A DNA stretch of 64,000 nucleotides, from contig CM076956.1 of NCBI GenBank assembly GCA_039566865.1, forward strand, positions 14,209,511 through 14,273,510, written 5' to 3'. The position numbers were made by a program, and so were the translations under genes. The notes beneath the pieces were generated by a model. It was not told the origin of the DNA. It made no database searches and saw only the letters and a program-made list of their open reading frames with translations. Positions 45,433-56,842 of this stretch are shown here, one piece after another (positions within the stretch are counted from its first letter, which is position 1; every line of letters starts with the position of its first letter). Source of the DNA: Aurelia coerulea. Its lineage: Eukaryota; Cnidaria; Scyphozoa; Semaeostomeae; Ulmaridae.

Positions 45433-48294
45433 CTGCACTTGCTTCTTTTTTGACAGGGGCATCTTCTATTTCACTGGTGTCTTGGACTTCAGTTTCTTCA
45501 TTCTCGTTGGGGTCTTTAAGTTCATTTTCTGTGTCACTTTCTTCGTCCTCCGTTTCAGTTTCTCCTTCCTCGCTTGGATCCTTCACTTCATCTTCTTGTT
45601 CTTGTGCATCCTTTTCAAAGGAAGCAGGGCTTTTCTTTTCATCTGCAACTAAAATTTGACCTCCAAATTTTAGAAAGACTATTGCAATTTGTGAGTTTCC
45701 TATATAGCAAATTATCACTTTGATTGAGGTGGCCACCATCACAGTGGGCAAGGGGTTCTACAATCTTGCAGAAACGATTGTATGTGCAAGTGTGAGTTAC
45801 CTCAACTGGCTGTTGATGTATTGGCAGCAACCATGGGGGTACTCTGTGATTATGGCCATAAGCGTACGGGGCGGGGGGGGGGGCCGGGGGGCGGCAGCCC
45901 CCCCAATGTTGGAAAAATCGTCGAAAATCAGCCCCAATCGGGCAAGAATCTGCCCTCAGTTGGGCAAAAATGTTGGTAAACAATGGACTTTGTGTAGGGC
46001 CGCCCCCCTAGATTTTTTCTTCCCGTACGCTTATGATTATGGCTATTTGTCAAACATATGCGTTGCAAGTGGGGTCATTCTAAGACTTTCCAAGATTCCG
46101 GATAAGATCTCAACTCAATACTCTCCTCTTCGTGGCAATATGGCCATTACACAGCCACAGCAATAATCATCAGCAAGTTTTGAAGTTTCCTTGCTTTGTT
46201 CAATCAGTTTTACCTTAGAAAAGTTTGATCAATGTTATGTTCATGAACTACCATTTGGGGGTTTCTGTAAAAAGATACTCCATTTGAGGGTATTTTCAAA
46301 ATTTTTGCTCTGGCCCTCTTTAACCTTAATTGGATTTTTGCTTAGGTGACAGCAAGAGTCAACCCTCCCCCCCCCCTCCGGGCAGCAACTGCGACGAATC
46401 TCACAAACCTTCTTCATTCTATTAAATTTCGCAAATATGAGCCTTCTCTACTCACTATAACCTGAAATTGTTTTGCTTACGCATCACGTATGATTTGCAA
46501 AATAAAAGGTCAAATGATAGGTGGGGTGAGCGCCGACTGCCTGAGAAACTTCATGAAAAATGTCAAGACCAACTTTGCGACTCAAAGCATACCTACCTTC
46601 CTGGGGGGCTCCCTATTGTATGTGACGGGGGGTCAGACAAGCTATTCTTTGAAAGACCGAAAAATTACTAAACTTAGGGCATTTTTAGACCCCAAAAATA
46701 TGCTCATCGCTTCACTGCAGCGCAGCGCAGCAAGCACGAAGCGCCTTGCAAAGCAGCATTATAGATCCGTCCTATAGAAAATTTTGGATTTCTATCACGG
46801 CCTCCGCAGCGAACGAAACTGCAAACTGCAATGCGTTATTGGCCATCTCTAAAGAGGGAAATGGAATGGGGGAATGGAATGGGGAATGGCTCGGGGAATA
46901 GAAAGGTTATACAGTATATAAATAAGCCAAGTACAGCATATGAAAGTACTGCTCCAGATATATCTTTTCACCAAATAGCTAGTCAATAACAGTTACAGTT
47001 TTTTTACAATTCAAAGCATAAACTTTCCTTTTCAAACAAAGGGGAATGGAATGGGGGAATGGGTTTTCGGGGAATATTGAAACAACCAGGTAGAAATTCG
47101 ATTTCAAGGAATCATTCGAAGCGCCAGCCCCTTCTTCTCAGGTATCCAAATTTACCATTTTCGCATCGAGACATTGAACTGTTACTCCATAAATGTATGG
47201 TAAAACTCAGATGATAGTTTCTTATCTCACTTGGCAATATCATTTCAAGATTTCAATTGGCTATCAGGCAGATTAGCAAACGCATTCTTCATAACAAGAG
47301 TTCATATATGCCATGCTCAGACACACATTGACGGGGAATGGAATGAGGGGAATGGAATGGGGGAACAGGCCAGGTAATAGAAGTTATACAGTATATAAAA
47401 GGACAAAGTATAACATAGGAAAGTACTACTCCGGATGAATTTTTTCATCAAGTAGCTTGTCAATAAGTTATAGTTTTGTTACAAATCAAAAAATAAACTT
47501 TACTTTTAAACAAAGGGGGATGGAATGGGGGAATGGGTATCGAAACTACAACTCGAAAGCACTAACCTACAAAACTCTCAAAACAAACGTAGAATACGAG
47601 AAATACCTTTCACTTGTTAAAAACCGAACGCATAGACGAACACTAACCAAACTACGACTTATCGACCACTGCCTTGCTATAGCAAACCCCCCATCATAAG
47701 AGAGAGAGATTTCTGCAAATTCTGCCCAAGCATAATCGAAGACGAAACTCACATTATACTCTCGCGTAACACATACGATTCAGAAATGACACTTTTCATA
47801 AATCAAATCAACGAAATTTACCCAAATTTCATTAGAATCCCAACAGACAAACAAAAATTGAACTTTCTATTTACAAATGATGATGAACAATACCTGCAAA
47901 TATTTGCCGACTATCTTTATATAATTTACAGCAAACGCTTGGATAGCACAGAAACTTTTTCTTAGAACTTATCACATTACATTAAACAATTTGTTGTTAA
48001 TACACGTTGTATTAGGTTCTTAGTTTGAGTTATTTAGCTAGATTATACCATGAATCTGATGATATTGTGTCGAATTATAAAAAAGAAAAAAACTGCTAGC
48101 CTGATAACCAGACCCAATTTCAAAAGAAATAGTGGTTTGTTAAACAACGCCGTAAAAGCTTGTTCAAGCCTCGTTTAAATATTGCTCAGAATCCAAGGTT
48201 TTGATGAAAATTTATTTTGAAACTTCTTACCATTGTCCACGGCACATACGAAGGCACATATCCCAAGCAGGGCTATGATTGCGAGGAACTTCAT
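45433..48294 (-). CDS. Secreted, highly acidic protein (two exons seen)
   Basis: Exon 1 (48294-48231) starts at ATG and codes MKFLAIIALLGICAFVCAVDN, a classic signal peptide with likely cleavage after CAFVCA or nearby, ending in a GTAAGAAG donor in phase 1. Exon 2 (45648-45433) has an acceptor ATTTTAG in the matching phase and codes 72 residues that are roughly 40% Glu/Asp (VADEKKSPASFEKDAQEQED...), with Thr/Ser interspersed and few hydrophobics. It ends at a GTGAGA donor in phase 1; without splicing the frame stops at 45407 (GEKLFRSG). Later exons to the left were not found. Acidic secreted proteins occur in cnidarian skeletal matrix and mucus, but no specific family is recognised. The 2.6-kb intron carries repeats. 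Confidence 0.7.
45857..46035. mobile_element. 179-bp MITE, CATAAGCGTACGGG termini, exact 8-bp TSD
   Basis: TIR CATAAGCGTACGGG at 45857 and its complement ending at 46035; exact duplication ATTATGGC at 45849-45856 and 46036-46043. Contains long G- and C-runs. The 8-bp duplication and CA terminus fit hAT/P-type superfamilies. Located in the intron of the acidic protein gene. Confidence 0.9.
46856..47540 (+). repeat. Pair of ~215-bp direct repeats rich in GGAATGGAATGGGG
   Basis: 46856-47073 and 47333-47540 share start (GGGGAATGGAATGGGG-like), middle (GTTATACAGTATATAAA, GAAAGTACT) and end (GGAATGGGGGAATGGG). They are separated by about 260 bp. The second copy directly precedes a LINE zinc-finger fragment. 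Confidence 0.75.
47541..47965 (+). pseudogene. LINE 3' end with RT-associated zinc finger (zf-RVT-like)
   Basis: Plus strand: YLSLVKNRTHRRTLTKLRLI and DHCLAIANPPS, a frameshift near 47692, then RERDFCKFCPSIIEDETHII (C-x2-C...H), and a tail ending TFS before a stop. This is the C-terminal zf-RVT-type region of a LINE group distinct from the CR1/L2-like copies elsewhere in the window. Confidence 0.75.
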
Positions 48295-49311
48295 CTTTCA
48301 ATCGCTCTATGAAGAGATACAGAAATGGGTCCATGTCAAAACATAACGTAAGTTTGAGATAAAAACTACAAGCTAATCTCCTAATAATTTCTAATAATAA
48401 ACCATCAACTACATCTCTTCCCTTAAGAATGTAACTCACCACAGCACAGCACGAACATTTTTCTGCTCTGCTGCTGTCGATGCACCGTGATGATTTACAG
48501 AAAGAAACAAACTCGAAGTGTGTACAGTCATACAGCAAAATTGTCGAGGCTGAAGGCAGCCAAAAGGACTGCCAGATAGTTGTAAGAAACTTTTTCCCGT
48601 CATTTTGAGCAGAGTGCAGAAAAAAGTGAAACCTTAGTCCCAGAATGCCCATTTCGTCATTAAAATCTTCTTGGATTTGGCAAGTCAAAATAACTAGATT
48701 TGTAGAACTCCTCGCGTCGTTTACCGTGCAGAAATGAAACGTAAACAAGTACGAGTTGCTGTTGCCAAATAACAAAAAATTTGCATATGTTTTTCATTAA
48801 AGAAAAACCAAACCTGAATAAAATGGCCTGAACCGGTAAAGCCTTGCTTCTTGGGAAGTCTCTCTTGGAGAAAACAATGGGGCCGGGATGTGCCTACCGG
48901 AAGGAAATTATATGAACCTGTCCAGTAATACCAGTCTCTGTTGTAAAATCTGACTTGTCTTGGAAAAATAGCTTTAATCGACATACATTTGCTAGAATAT
49001 AGATACAAAAGGTATAAGTTCCCGGAATTTTCACAAGAAGTGGGACCCCATTGCCTTGGGCAGGCACATCCCCGGGCGGGTGCTCAATGTATTAAGTAGA
49101 CCCCCGGGCCTTCCTTGGGCAGAGCTTCGCTCCGCTTGACACAACGCTTACGGCCACCATAACTTGTGCCAGTCTTGTACATGTACTGTAGTTGCTAGAG
49201 TTTAGAGTGGCCAACGGACAAAGATGAAAAGATTACCTTTAAAATTTGTCGCTGTGTAATTAGATCGTTAGATATTTTAGTTTTAGTTAGATAAGACCAT
49301 CTATTTGATGA
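48295..49311. other. Upstream region of the acidic protein gene
   Basis: Presumed promoter and 5' UTR near 48295-48500; no confident TATA box. ORFs here show no recognisable domain. Confidence 0.4.
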
Positions 49312-49687
49312 TACACTCATTTTTTTAATAAGAAACCGCTTACAAGAAACAGTAGGCTCAATTTTTCGAAAGTTAAGAAATAACCCTACTACCTGAATTG
49401 AAAAGGCTAAAGTTTTAATTTTCCTCTCGCACTCAAAAATGTCTTGACACTGTGCAGTTATAGCAACTGTTTGGACATTATTTTGAGTGCGAATTATGTT
49501 ATTTACTTGTTTTGAGACTTACCAAGTAATTTGATAACCCTTTAGACTAAAACGAAATTAACTCTGCACTTCCATCGTTAAAAATGCAAGAAACACGTAA
49601 GAAATCTTTGGTAGCAAAATGGCCCAAAATTTAAGAAACTGCCTACCAGCCCCGGACCTTAGTTTCTTATAAGAAAAAATGAGTGTA
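49312..49687. mobile_element. MITE with TACACTCATTTTTT termini
   Basis: 376 bp with TACACTCATTTTTT at the left and its complement at the right, followed inside by AATAAGAAAC / GTTTCTTAT. Same architecture as the TACACGTTTTTT MITEs (16153, 25610), but diverged ends; a related subfamily. Confidence 0.8.
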
Positions 49688-52424
49688 GTGACCTTGGTTA
49701 AATTGCGAAAAAAATATTACACATTTCAATTTTCAAACGAAATACGAATGAGTAGAATGATCAAATCTTGGAACTCACCCCTTGTATTCACCTCTTTCCT
49801 TCCTTTCGTTCTTCCAGTACCACTGCAAGGTACCAACTGAAAATGTAGTCTCTTGCAGAAGATTTTATAGAAAAGCGCACGCAAGGAAGAATTCCTGGAC
49901 TTCCTACTCCTACTTCTGTTTCGAAAACAACAATGGAGACTTTTTGTTTGATGCAAAAAATAACCATCAATAGAGATATTTTTCTTCATTCATTCATAAA
50001 TCTCATATGCTTTCTCTGAAAAGTCATGACGTTGAAGCTTGCGTGCAGACTCCTACGCGTTCTCCTCTTTCAATATCCACTTTCAAATGTTACTGTAAAT
50101 TGTAAAGCTGTAGTGCAAAATGGTATCATTACCGAATGCAGTTCGAAAGCAGATATAAAGGATTCTACTTTTCTTTTGAAACTATTGTTATTCCTCCTCC
50201 ATCAATTACGCACAGGCAGTTAATTAATTGCCCTCACCTACAGAAATGCAACGTAAATGGCATTCCATGTTTGTAAGTGTTCCGTGCAATACGAATTATT
50301 ATTATTATTATACGAAAGCAGAAAGAGATTAATGGGCATTTTTTCACTTCCCTCTCGAATCTGTCTATATTTCCTTGTTTTCTTGAGAGGTTGCACTGGC
50401 TGTCTCAAAATACGGAATCATGAAATGGAATGATGGATGGCAATCATTGAATGATGGAGTAATGGGATCATTGTTTTCAAAATAATGCAAAATTGGTTGA
50501 AAGCAAATTGGGAGAGTTAACAGGCAGCTATGAAATGGTCAACTATTTTCACATTCATGTCAGATTTTCATGTAAGCAACAGTTTCATCGCCTCAGTTAC
50601 CCAAACTCAAGATGAATTAACGAGCTATCCTTCTGAAAATCGTCCTCCAAAGTGTCTGAAGGCTGAATTTTTCTAAGCACAATGACAGGAAAAAGTTGAG
50701 AAATCTGAACTGAAAGAATTTTTGAACAAACGACAGAGATATGATAAATGATTCATGCTTTTTCATTTGTGGAAAAACTGCTGAAATGCAAATGAAAGAA
50801 AGATCTTTTGAGAATGCAAAATTTTCTAAAACAGCGGAATTCCGCCGGGTTTTCCGCCGGAATTCTAGCGGAAGTCCACCAGATTCCGGATGGAATACCG
50901 GCAGAATTCCACGGGTAAATTTTTTAAAATGGGCCGTAATTTTCCACCAAAATACCGCCAAAGTCCGGCTTCTGGTATAATTTGAACGGAATTCCGCTGG
51001 TATTTTAGCGTGATAAATCCGGAAATACTACAGAAAAACATCGGAACCCATCTGGGATTTTCCCGGGAATCTGAGAGTATGTTACGCCATCCAAACTTCT
51101 GCAATATTCCCAGCGAAATTCCATAGAATTCATGGCAAATTCCGGAGGAATTCGTCCAGCAAGTTTGTTAAGATTAGCCAAATGCAATGTACCTCAATTT
51201 ACAAGTCGGGCCTAAAAACTGATCTAAACAATTACAGACCTATCCCTTACCCTGGGTACCTGAGCCATAAGGCTCTGGTACCCAGGGTCAATTTCACGTT
51301 TCACTTTTAAAAATATAGCATTTTCACGTTTCACGGAAAAATGTATTATTACTAGGCTATGGGAGAATGCAGGTGCACCGATCACCCTAAATCACCTATA
51401 AAATTGTTGAGCTACCTTGAAAAATAATTACCCTATTGCCACCCCCCTTCCCCAATGTCAATGAGCTGACACGAGCGATTCGGCAACCTTTGTCTGGTAT
51501 TGCAACATACTGCTTTGGGGGAAGGGGAGAGCAGAGGCAAAACCAACAGGTTGGCTCAACAATTGTTTAGTGATTTTAGGCAATTTTTGAGGGCTATGGT
51601 TGCAACGCAGAAATTTGGCATGCAGATAATGCATTTCTGATTTAGATAGAATTTAGATAGGAGAATTCAAATTGTTTCAAAGTTCTGCTTTCAAAAATCC
51701 CATAAAAATGCCCCCAGCTGCACAAGGCACTTCTTATATTTTAGCTAAATTCTGCCCAGAAAGTTGCTACATTGGAAAATGCCAAATTCTCTGTCTCTGT
51801 TTTCATATGTATGCTGTGCGGTGCGAGCGCAGCGAGCAGAACACTTTTGGTATAGAAGAGAAGGAAATGCCGGCTCCTCAGTAATGAAATCGATCTATAC
51901 TGATTTGAGAAAAATGTGATTAAATTCAGGGCACAAATGCTGTTTTTATGGAAAATGACAGGGCTCTGGAATGGAACACATACTAACCCCCTCAGGAACG
52001 CTCCTAAAGCTCATTCCCTTCTTTCATAGCAAACTATTTTCAAGCCAGTCAGGATGATTTTCATATTGGGGGGCTGCAAGTGGAGGAAGCAAATTTGGGG
52101 GTTTGGGGCTTGTCCTGGGAAAATTTTAAGACCATTCCTATTACAGTAGATCGCGAGGAAAACGACCCTCATGTAAAACTTCTGCACTATTCGATTGATG
52201 AACATCCTCACTAACGAAAGTCTTTTTTTAGGGGCAGTTTAAAACTAGAACTTAAATATCGGCCAAAAATCAATGCGCTATTTAAGTTACTTTCTCGTCT
52301 CGCAGCATTTCAAGAAACAAACATTTGAAAGCTATTAAGTGGTTAAAAGACCCCACCAAGCCCTCTACACTGTGATCTATTAGGCCCTTTTTATCTAATA
52401 TTGCCAAAAAATAAAATTCCGAAT
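49688..52424. other. Gap with no recognised gene
   Basis: 50820-51130 is a degenerate stretch in which GGAATTCC/CCGG-rich phrases (TTCCGCCGG, GGAATTC, TTCCGGA) recur on both strands. 51190-51230 matches 37700-37740 inverted (AAGTCGGGCCTAAAAA). TTTCACGTTTCAC motifs at 51295-51340 recur at 54135-54245. (TTA)n near 50297. Confidence 0.4.
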
Positions 52425-53795
52425 CCCAGCTAGATTTTGGGCAGACGCCATGGAGCATAACCTAGGGGTTAATCTAAACATTTGTTGCAAGCATTTTCAA
52501 AATCAGTCAACAGAAGGCAGAGATATTGATTTTAAAGTTAGGCCTAAATCAGACCGTTGTTTACATGACCTGTAGAGGCATGGCATTATTTTGATCGCAG
52601 TTTTGATTACAATTCCTTGTCTCTAGGTTCGGACTTCATCGATCATTTTCAGTCTAGTCTTATTCTGATTCTCTAAATGAGTGCTTCAAGGCAATGTTAA
52701 GCATGTTTGAATATTTTGTCTTTCTGTGACCGTTTTTACATAATTGAGCAAAAGTGCTTTTCTGAAAATGTTTGTCCTCAAAAATCAATTGTAAAATTCA
52801 AAGCTAAAGACAAAAAAATATTTGTTTTGCAATGCTCTTCGAAACAATTTCAAAAATTAGAAACAGCTTTGTTGCAAGTTTCTACCAAAGGGCTCGTGCC
52901 GATTCGTGGCAAAAAAAATTTCAGGGCAATTTTCATTTCACAAGTTTTGTACATGATTTTTGCATTGTTGTCAATTTTTTTAAGAAAAATTAGATAAAGT
53001 AAGACGGAAAGCTTCCCCTTTGTTGAAAAACGATGCAAGGTCGATGGTTGGCCATTTCTTTCGCAATTAAGCCTGCTAAAGCAGCAAGTGAAAACTTTTT
53101 AGGGCGAAAATCGTATTTTGTTGCAATTTTGTCCCTTTTAAAGAATTCATGTAATTTGTAAATTTCACTAGAATTTTAACAAATAATGCCTTGCAAAATG
53201 TCTCAAATGTTCATTATTGCATTGTTTCAACATGTAAGTGAGGTCCAGTCACCTTAAGTCCTTTCATTGGAGGTCTGTTAAAAGTTAGTTTCTAAAGCAT
53301 CTAAAATCTTAAAAATCAAAATGGAAACTTTTGAAATAAGATTAGTCATACAAACATTTGGGCATAAATTGGCACGATCCCTTTGGTAGAAACTTGCTAC
53401 AAAGGTGCTTCTAAATTTTGAAATTGTTTTAAAGAACATAGCGAAACATATTTTTGTCTTAACTTTGAATATTACAATTGATTTTTGGAGGGAAGCATGT
53501 TCAATTGTCAAAAAACGGTCACAAAAAGGCAAACTATTCAAACTTGCTTGACATTGCCTTAAAGCACACATTTAGGGGATCAGAAAAAGACTAAAATGAA
53601 AAAGATCGGTGAAGTCTGAGCCCAGAAAAACAACGAATTGTAGGCCGCCATCAAAACAGGTTATGTTCTGAATTAGGCCCAGCTTTAGAAATTAATATCT
53701 CTGCTTTCTGTGGCCTGATCTTGAAACTGTTTGCAGCAAATTAACCCCTAGATTATGGTGTATGTCTCAAGCCCAAAATCAATCAGGAGTCTAAA
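52425..53795. mobile_element. 1.37-kb imperfect foldback element
   Basis: Left arm about 52425-52985 and right arm about 53235-53795 are diverged inverted copies: CTAGGGGTTAAT, GCAGAGATATT, AAGGCAATGT, TGTGACCGTTTTT, AAAAATCAATTGTAA and TTGCAAGTTTCTACCAAAGG on the left each have a near complement on the right, in mirrored order. No coding capacity. Confidence 0.75.
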
Positions 53796-56552
53796 ACTTC
53801 AAATTTTGAGCACCTAAAAAAGTGAATGGGGCCTGAAGCAGAGTAACACCTATTGGTCAATAGTATTTCCTGGGGTTCCAGAGCCCATACCCAAATGACA
53901 ATAGAGATAATTGCAGAAATCGTATACGCCGCGTGGAACCATGAACATTATATTTTGCACCAATTTTTTGTTAAAAACAAGAAAAACAACAGCAACAACA
54001 ACAACGACGACGCAAAAACTGATCGAATTTTCATGCAAAACTTTTTAGTTTCTCGAAGCATTTGAAACCCATAAGATTAGGCTAATCTATTTATCGAAAT
54101 TATTGCAAATCATGTTCCACGTAAATGGATATAAAGGCTTCACGCTTCACGTACAAGGTTTGCACTTTCACGTTTCACGTCAATAAATAATGACTTTTCA
54201 CGTTTCACGAGTAAAAAATATGGCTGATCACGTTTCACGAAATACCCTTTACCACCCTCTGAAATGTTGGATGCGTTTGACCGGGGCTTTAGAAACAACC
54301 CACCTACACTTCTGAAGAAGAAATGGCGGGGTACGAAAGAAGGGTATTAACCCCCCCCTTCCCAGGCTGCAATGAACAGTATTGGCATTAAATTTGAACA
54401 ATTTTCGCAGAAGTAACCTGATTAGCATATAGCATCCCGATTAGCATATAGCCTTTATGCAGAGGGGATGAGTACTTAAAGGTCCTAGGGGTCATACGGG
54501 TCTTAGGGTCCGGTTTTTCCAGTATGCCGTCTAAAACACCACACCAATGAACACCAATGCACATTCGAACTTGTTTTTGAGAAACTGGTCGTGCATTGTC
54601 TACTCTGTTACAGTGTGCAGCAATTCAAACTTATTGCTGCAAATATGTCATTGTATGAACCCTCGTTGTTGAAAGAAGGCATTTCTGTAGGGTTAAAGAG
54701 GCATTGTCACCCAGGCTCCTTTGCGGGTATATATTGTAATTTTAGCTCTTAAATTTCAGCTTTTAACTCTGTTGAATTACTTTCAAGTTATGAAAACAAA
54801 CATTTTATCATCTTTAAATATATTTGGATCATTGGCAACAGAGATAAACCAAAATATTTTATGATAGCTTTCATAATAGAATTTTGGCGATTTTTCAAAC
54901 GCAAGTACTTTTTTTGGGACAGCTTAACCGCTAGATTTATTGATAATTCAGTCCTGAAATCAGGATGCAGAAGTACAATCTTGTCGTCTATTTCTACTTT
55001 TCAATCAGAATTTTGTACTAATAAAATTTTATCGGTCCATCTCTCTCTGTTCAAAACATTTACTGAGCATATGAAGAGGCAGCTGTATAATCGCATAAAT
55101 TTGGGACTGTCATTCATCCTTGTAAAGCTTGCAAATTTGATCAAGGATTTTAGGCCTGCTTTGGACCATTTCGAGATGAAGCATTCTTATAAAATCGCCT
55201 GTAAGTTGAGAACGATAAGACCAAGCCTGGCAAACTAAATTTTCCCATCTAAGTTAAAGGGAGTGGAAAGACCAGCAGCCTTTGCCATCGTTTGTTTTTG
55301 TTTTTGTGAATTTCGTGCAGTCAGTTATTCTGGAAGCTGTGGTGAGCAAGTCACTGACTTCGCGCAAAGCATGTTGGTCTTTGTACTCCCTTTAATATGT
55401 TAGCTACACATGAATTATCAGTTTATAAGAATCTGATAAATGGTTTAAGAGCTACTGACTTTCAAACATATGAAACTTGTTATGACTCGCCCAGTTCAAA
55501 GTGTCAGAACAATGCCTAAAATAAGATTCTTTAAAGTTCCACAGTTTGGACAGAAATAGGGTATGTTCATTTGTTGATTGGGTGAAGCAGTGAGAGAATT
55601 TTAAGAAATTTGCAGCCTAGGAGGAGGCTAGACAAATCAGGGCTCAAAAAAATTGTTTCCTTCCTGGTAACAAACTAAACACCTTCCTGTCGTCTTCTTG
55701 CACACTTTCTTCTTCTTTCCCTGTATACCGCCTAATTCTATACCTTTTCCTTTGTCTTCTTCTTTCTTTCCCCTTCATTTGTTTCCCTTTCCTTTCATTC
55801 CGCTTCTTTTTCCTTTTTTCCCTTCTTCCTTCCTGGGAAATTTAAGCATTTCGGCAACCTTCCTGGTAGCGCCGCTACCACGCTACTTCGCTTTTTTGAG
55901 CCATGCTAGACATTTGGCAGTTTGGTCATCAATTGATACCACACAGTAGACATCAATAAACTACAATTTTCATTCAACAAATTTCCAGATTTCTACACTT
56001 CAAATAATACAAATTCAATTTCTACAAAATTTAAAAATTATGATCGCTAGATTCAGGCCGTGAAAAACCTACCCGCAAACGATGAGTGGCGGTGAGTGCT
56101 TACCCGCAAAATTATCTGCTTCAGATTGAACTATCAATAACGAGTAAGTCGAAAAGAAAACTTGTATCGTTGGTAAAAATGTAGAAATTTATCTAATAGA
56201 CTACTTTCAAAGATTTTTACAGTAATAAGCGGAGGGGGGGGGGGGAGTAAAATCCTATACCCAATAACCAGTGTATTATCTTGAAAACACCCAAAGATCA
56301 GGGCCAGCATCATACATATAAATCGTGTGAAGAATACGCTACGAACTATTAATGGAGCCAAACTCTTTTTGACATGAGCTTTTCACGAGAAGAAAAGACT
56401 TCTGGTCATCTGCAGCTGTAACGATTAGTCTTTTGTTTGTATAGTAACCTCGTTTTGAGGAGAGATTCGTTGTTGAGAAAAAGAGCAGAAGTGCCGAGCG
56501 AGCGAGGGTGTGGACGATTTTGGAGGAGAAGGTTTCAGACAGAAGAAGTGAA
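53796..56552. other. Gap with no recognised gene
   Basis: 54135-54245 has spaced copies of TTTCACGTTTCACG. 55690-55840 is a C/T-rich low-complexity stretch. A G-run lies at 56233-56246. The ORF at 54861-55238 (+) has no recognisable domain. Confidence 0.4.
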
Positions 56553-56842
56553 ACCACAGGGAAACCAGGAATTAATCGTTGCTAAAAATAGAAATTATCT
56601 TTCGAAATAATTATTGATAAAAAATTGTATTTCTTTGTCCCCTGTGCTTGCTGTTGGTCATTTTTGTACCTTCTTTCCCTGTGTTATAGTTGAATTGCTA
56701 CGCAACTATAACACAGGGAAAGAAGGTACAAAAATGACCAACAGCAAGCACAGGGGACAAAGAAATACAATTTTTTATCAACAATTATTTCGAAAGATAA
56801 TTTCTATTTTTAGCAACGATTAATTCCTGGTTTCCCTGTGGT
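56553..56842. repeat. 290-bp near-perfect palindrome (140-bp arms)
   Basis: Left arm 56553-56692 and right arm 56703-56842 are reverse complements with one mismatch in 140 positions; the centre is 10 bp (AATTGCTACG). Outside the arms similarity stops. No ORF is meaningful. Such high arm identity implies recent formation or gene conversion between arms. Confidence 0.92.

Noticed and set aside
45450..45659. Ser-rich ORF on the plus strand
   Set aside because: It is the complement of the acidic exon (Glu/Asp codons read as Ser codons on the other strand); the minus strand has proper splice signals and a matching signal-peptide exon.
54861..55238. 125-residue plus-strand ORF as a gene
   Set aside because: No recognisable domain, AT-rich codons, no splice or neighbour support; compatible with chance.
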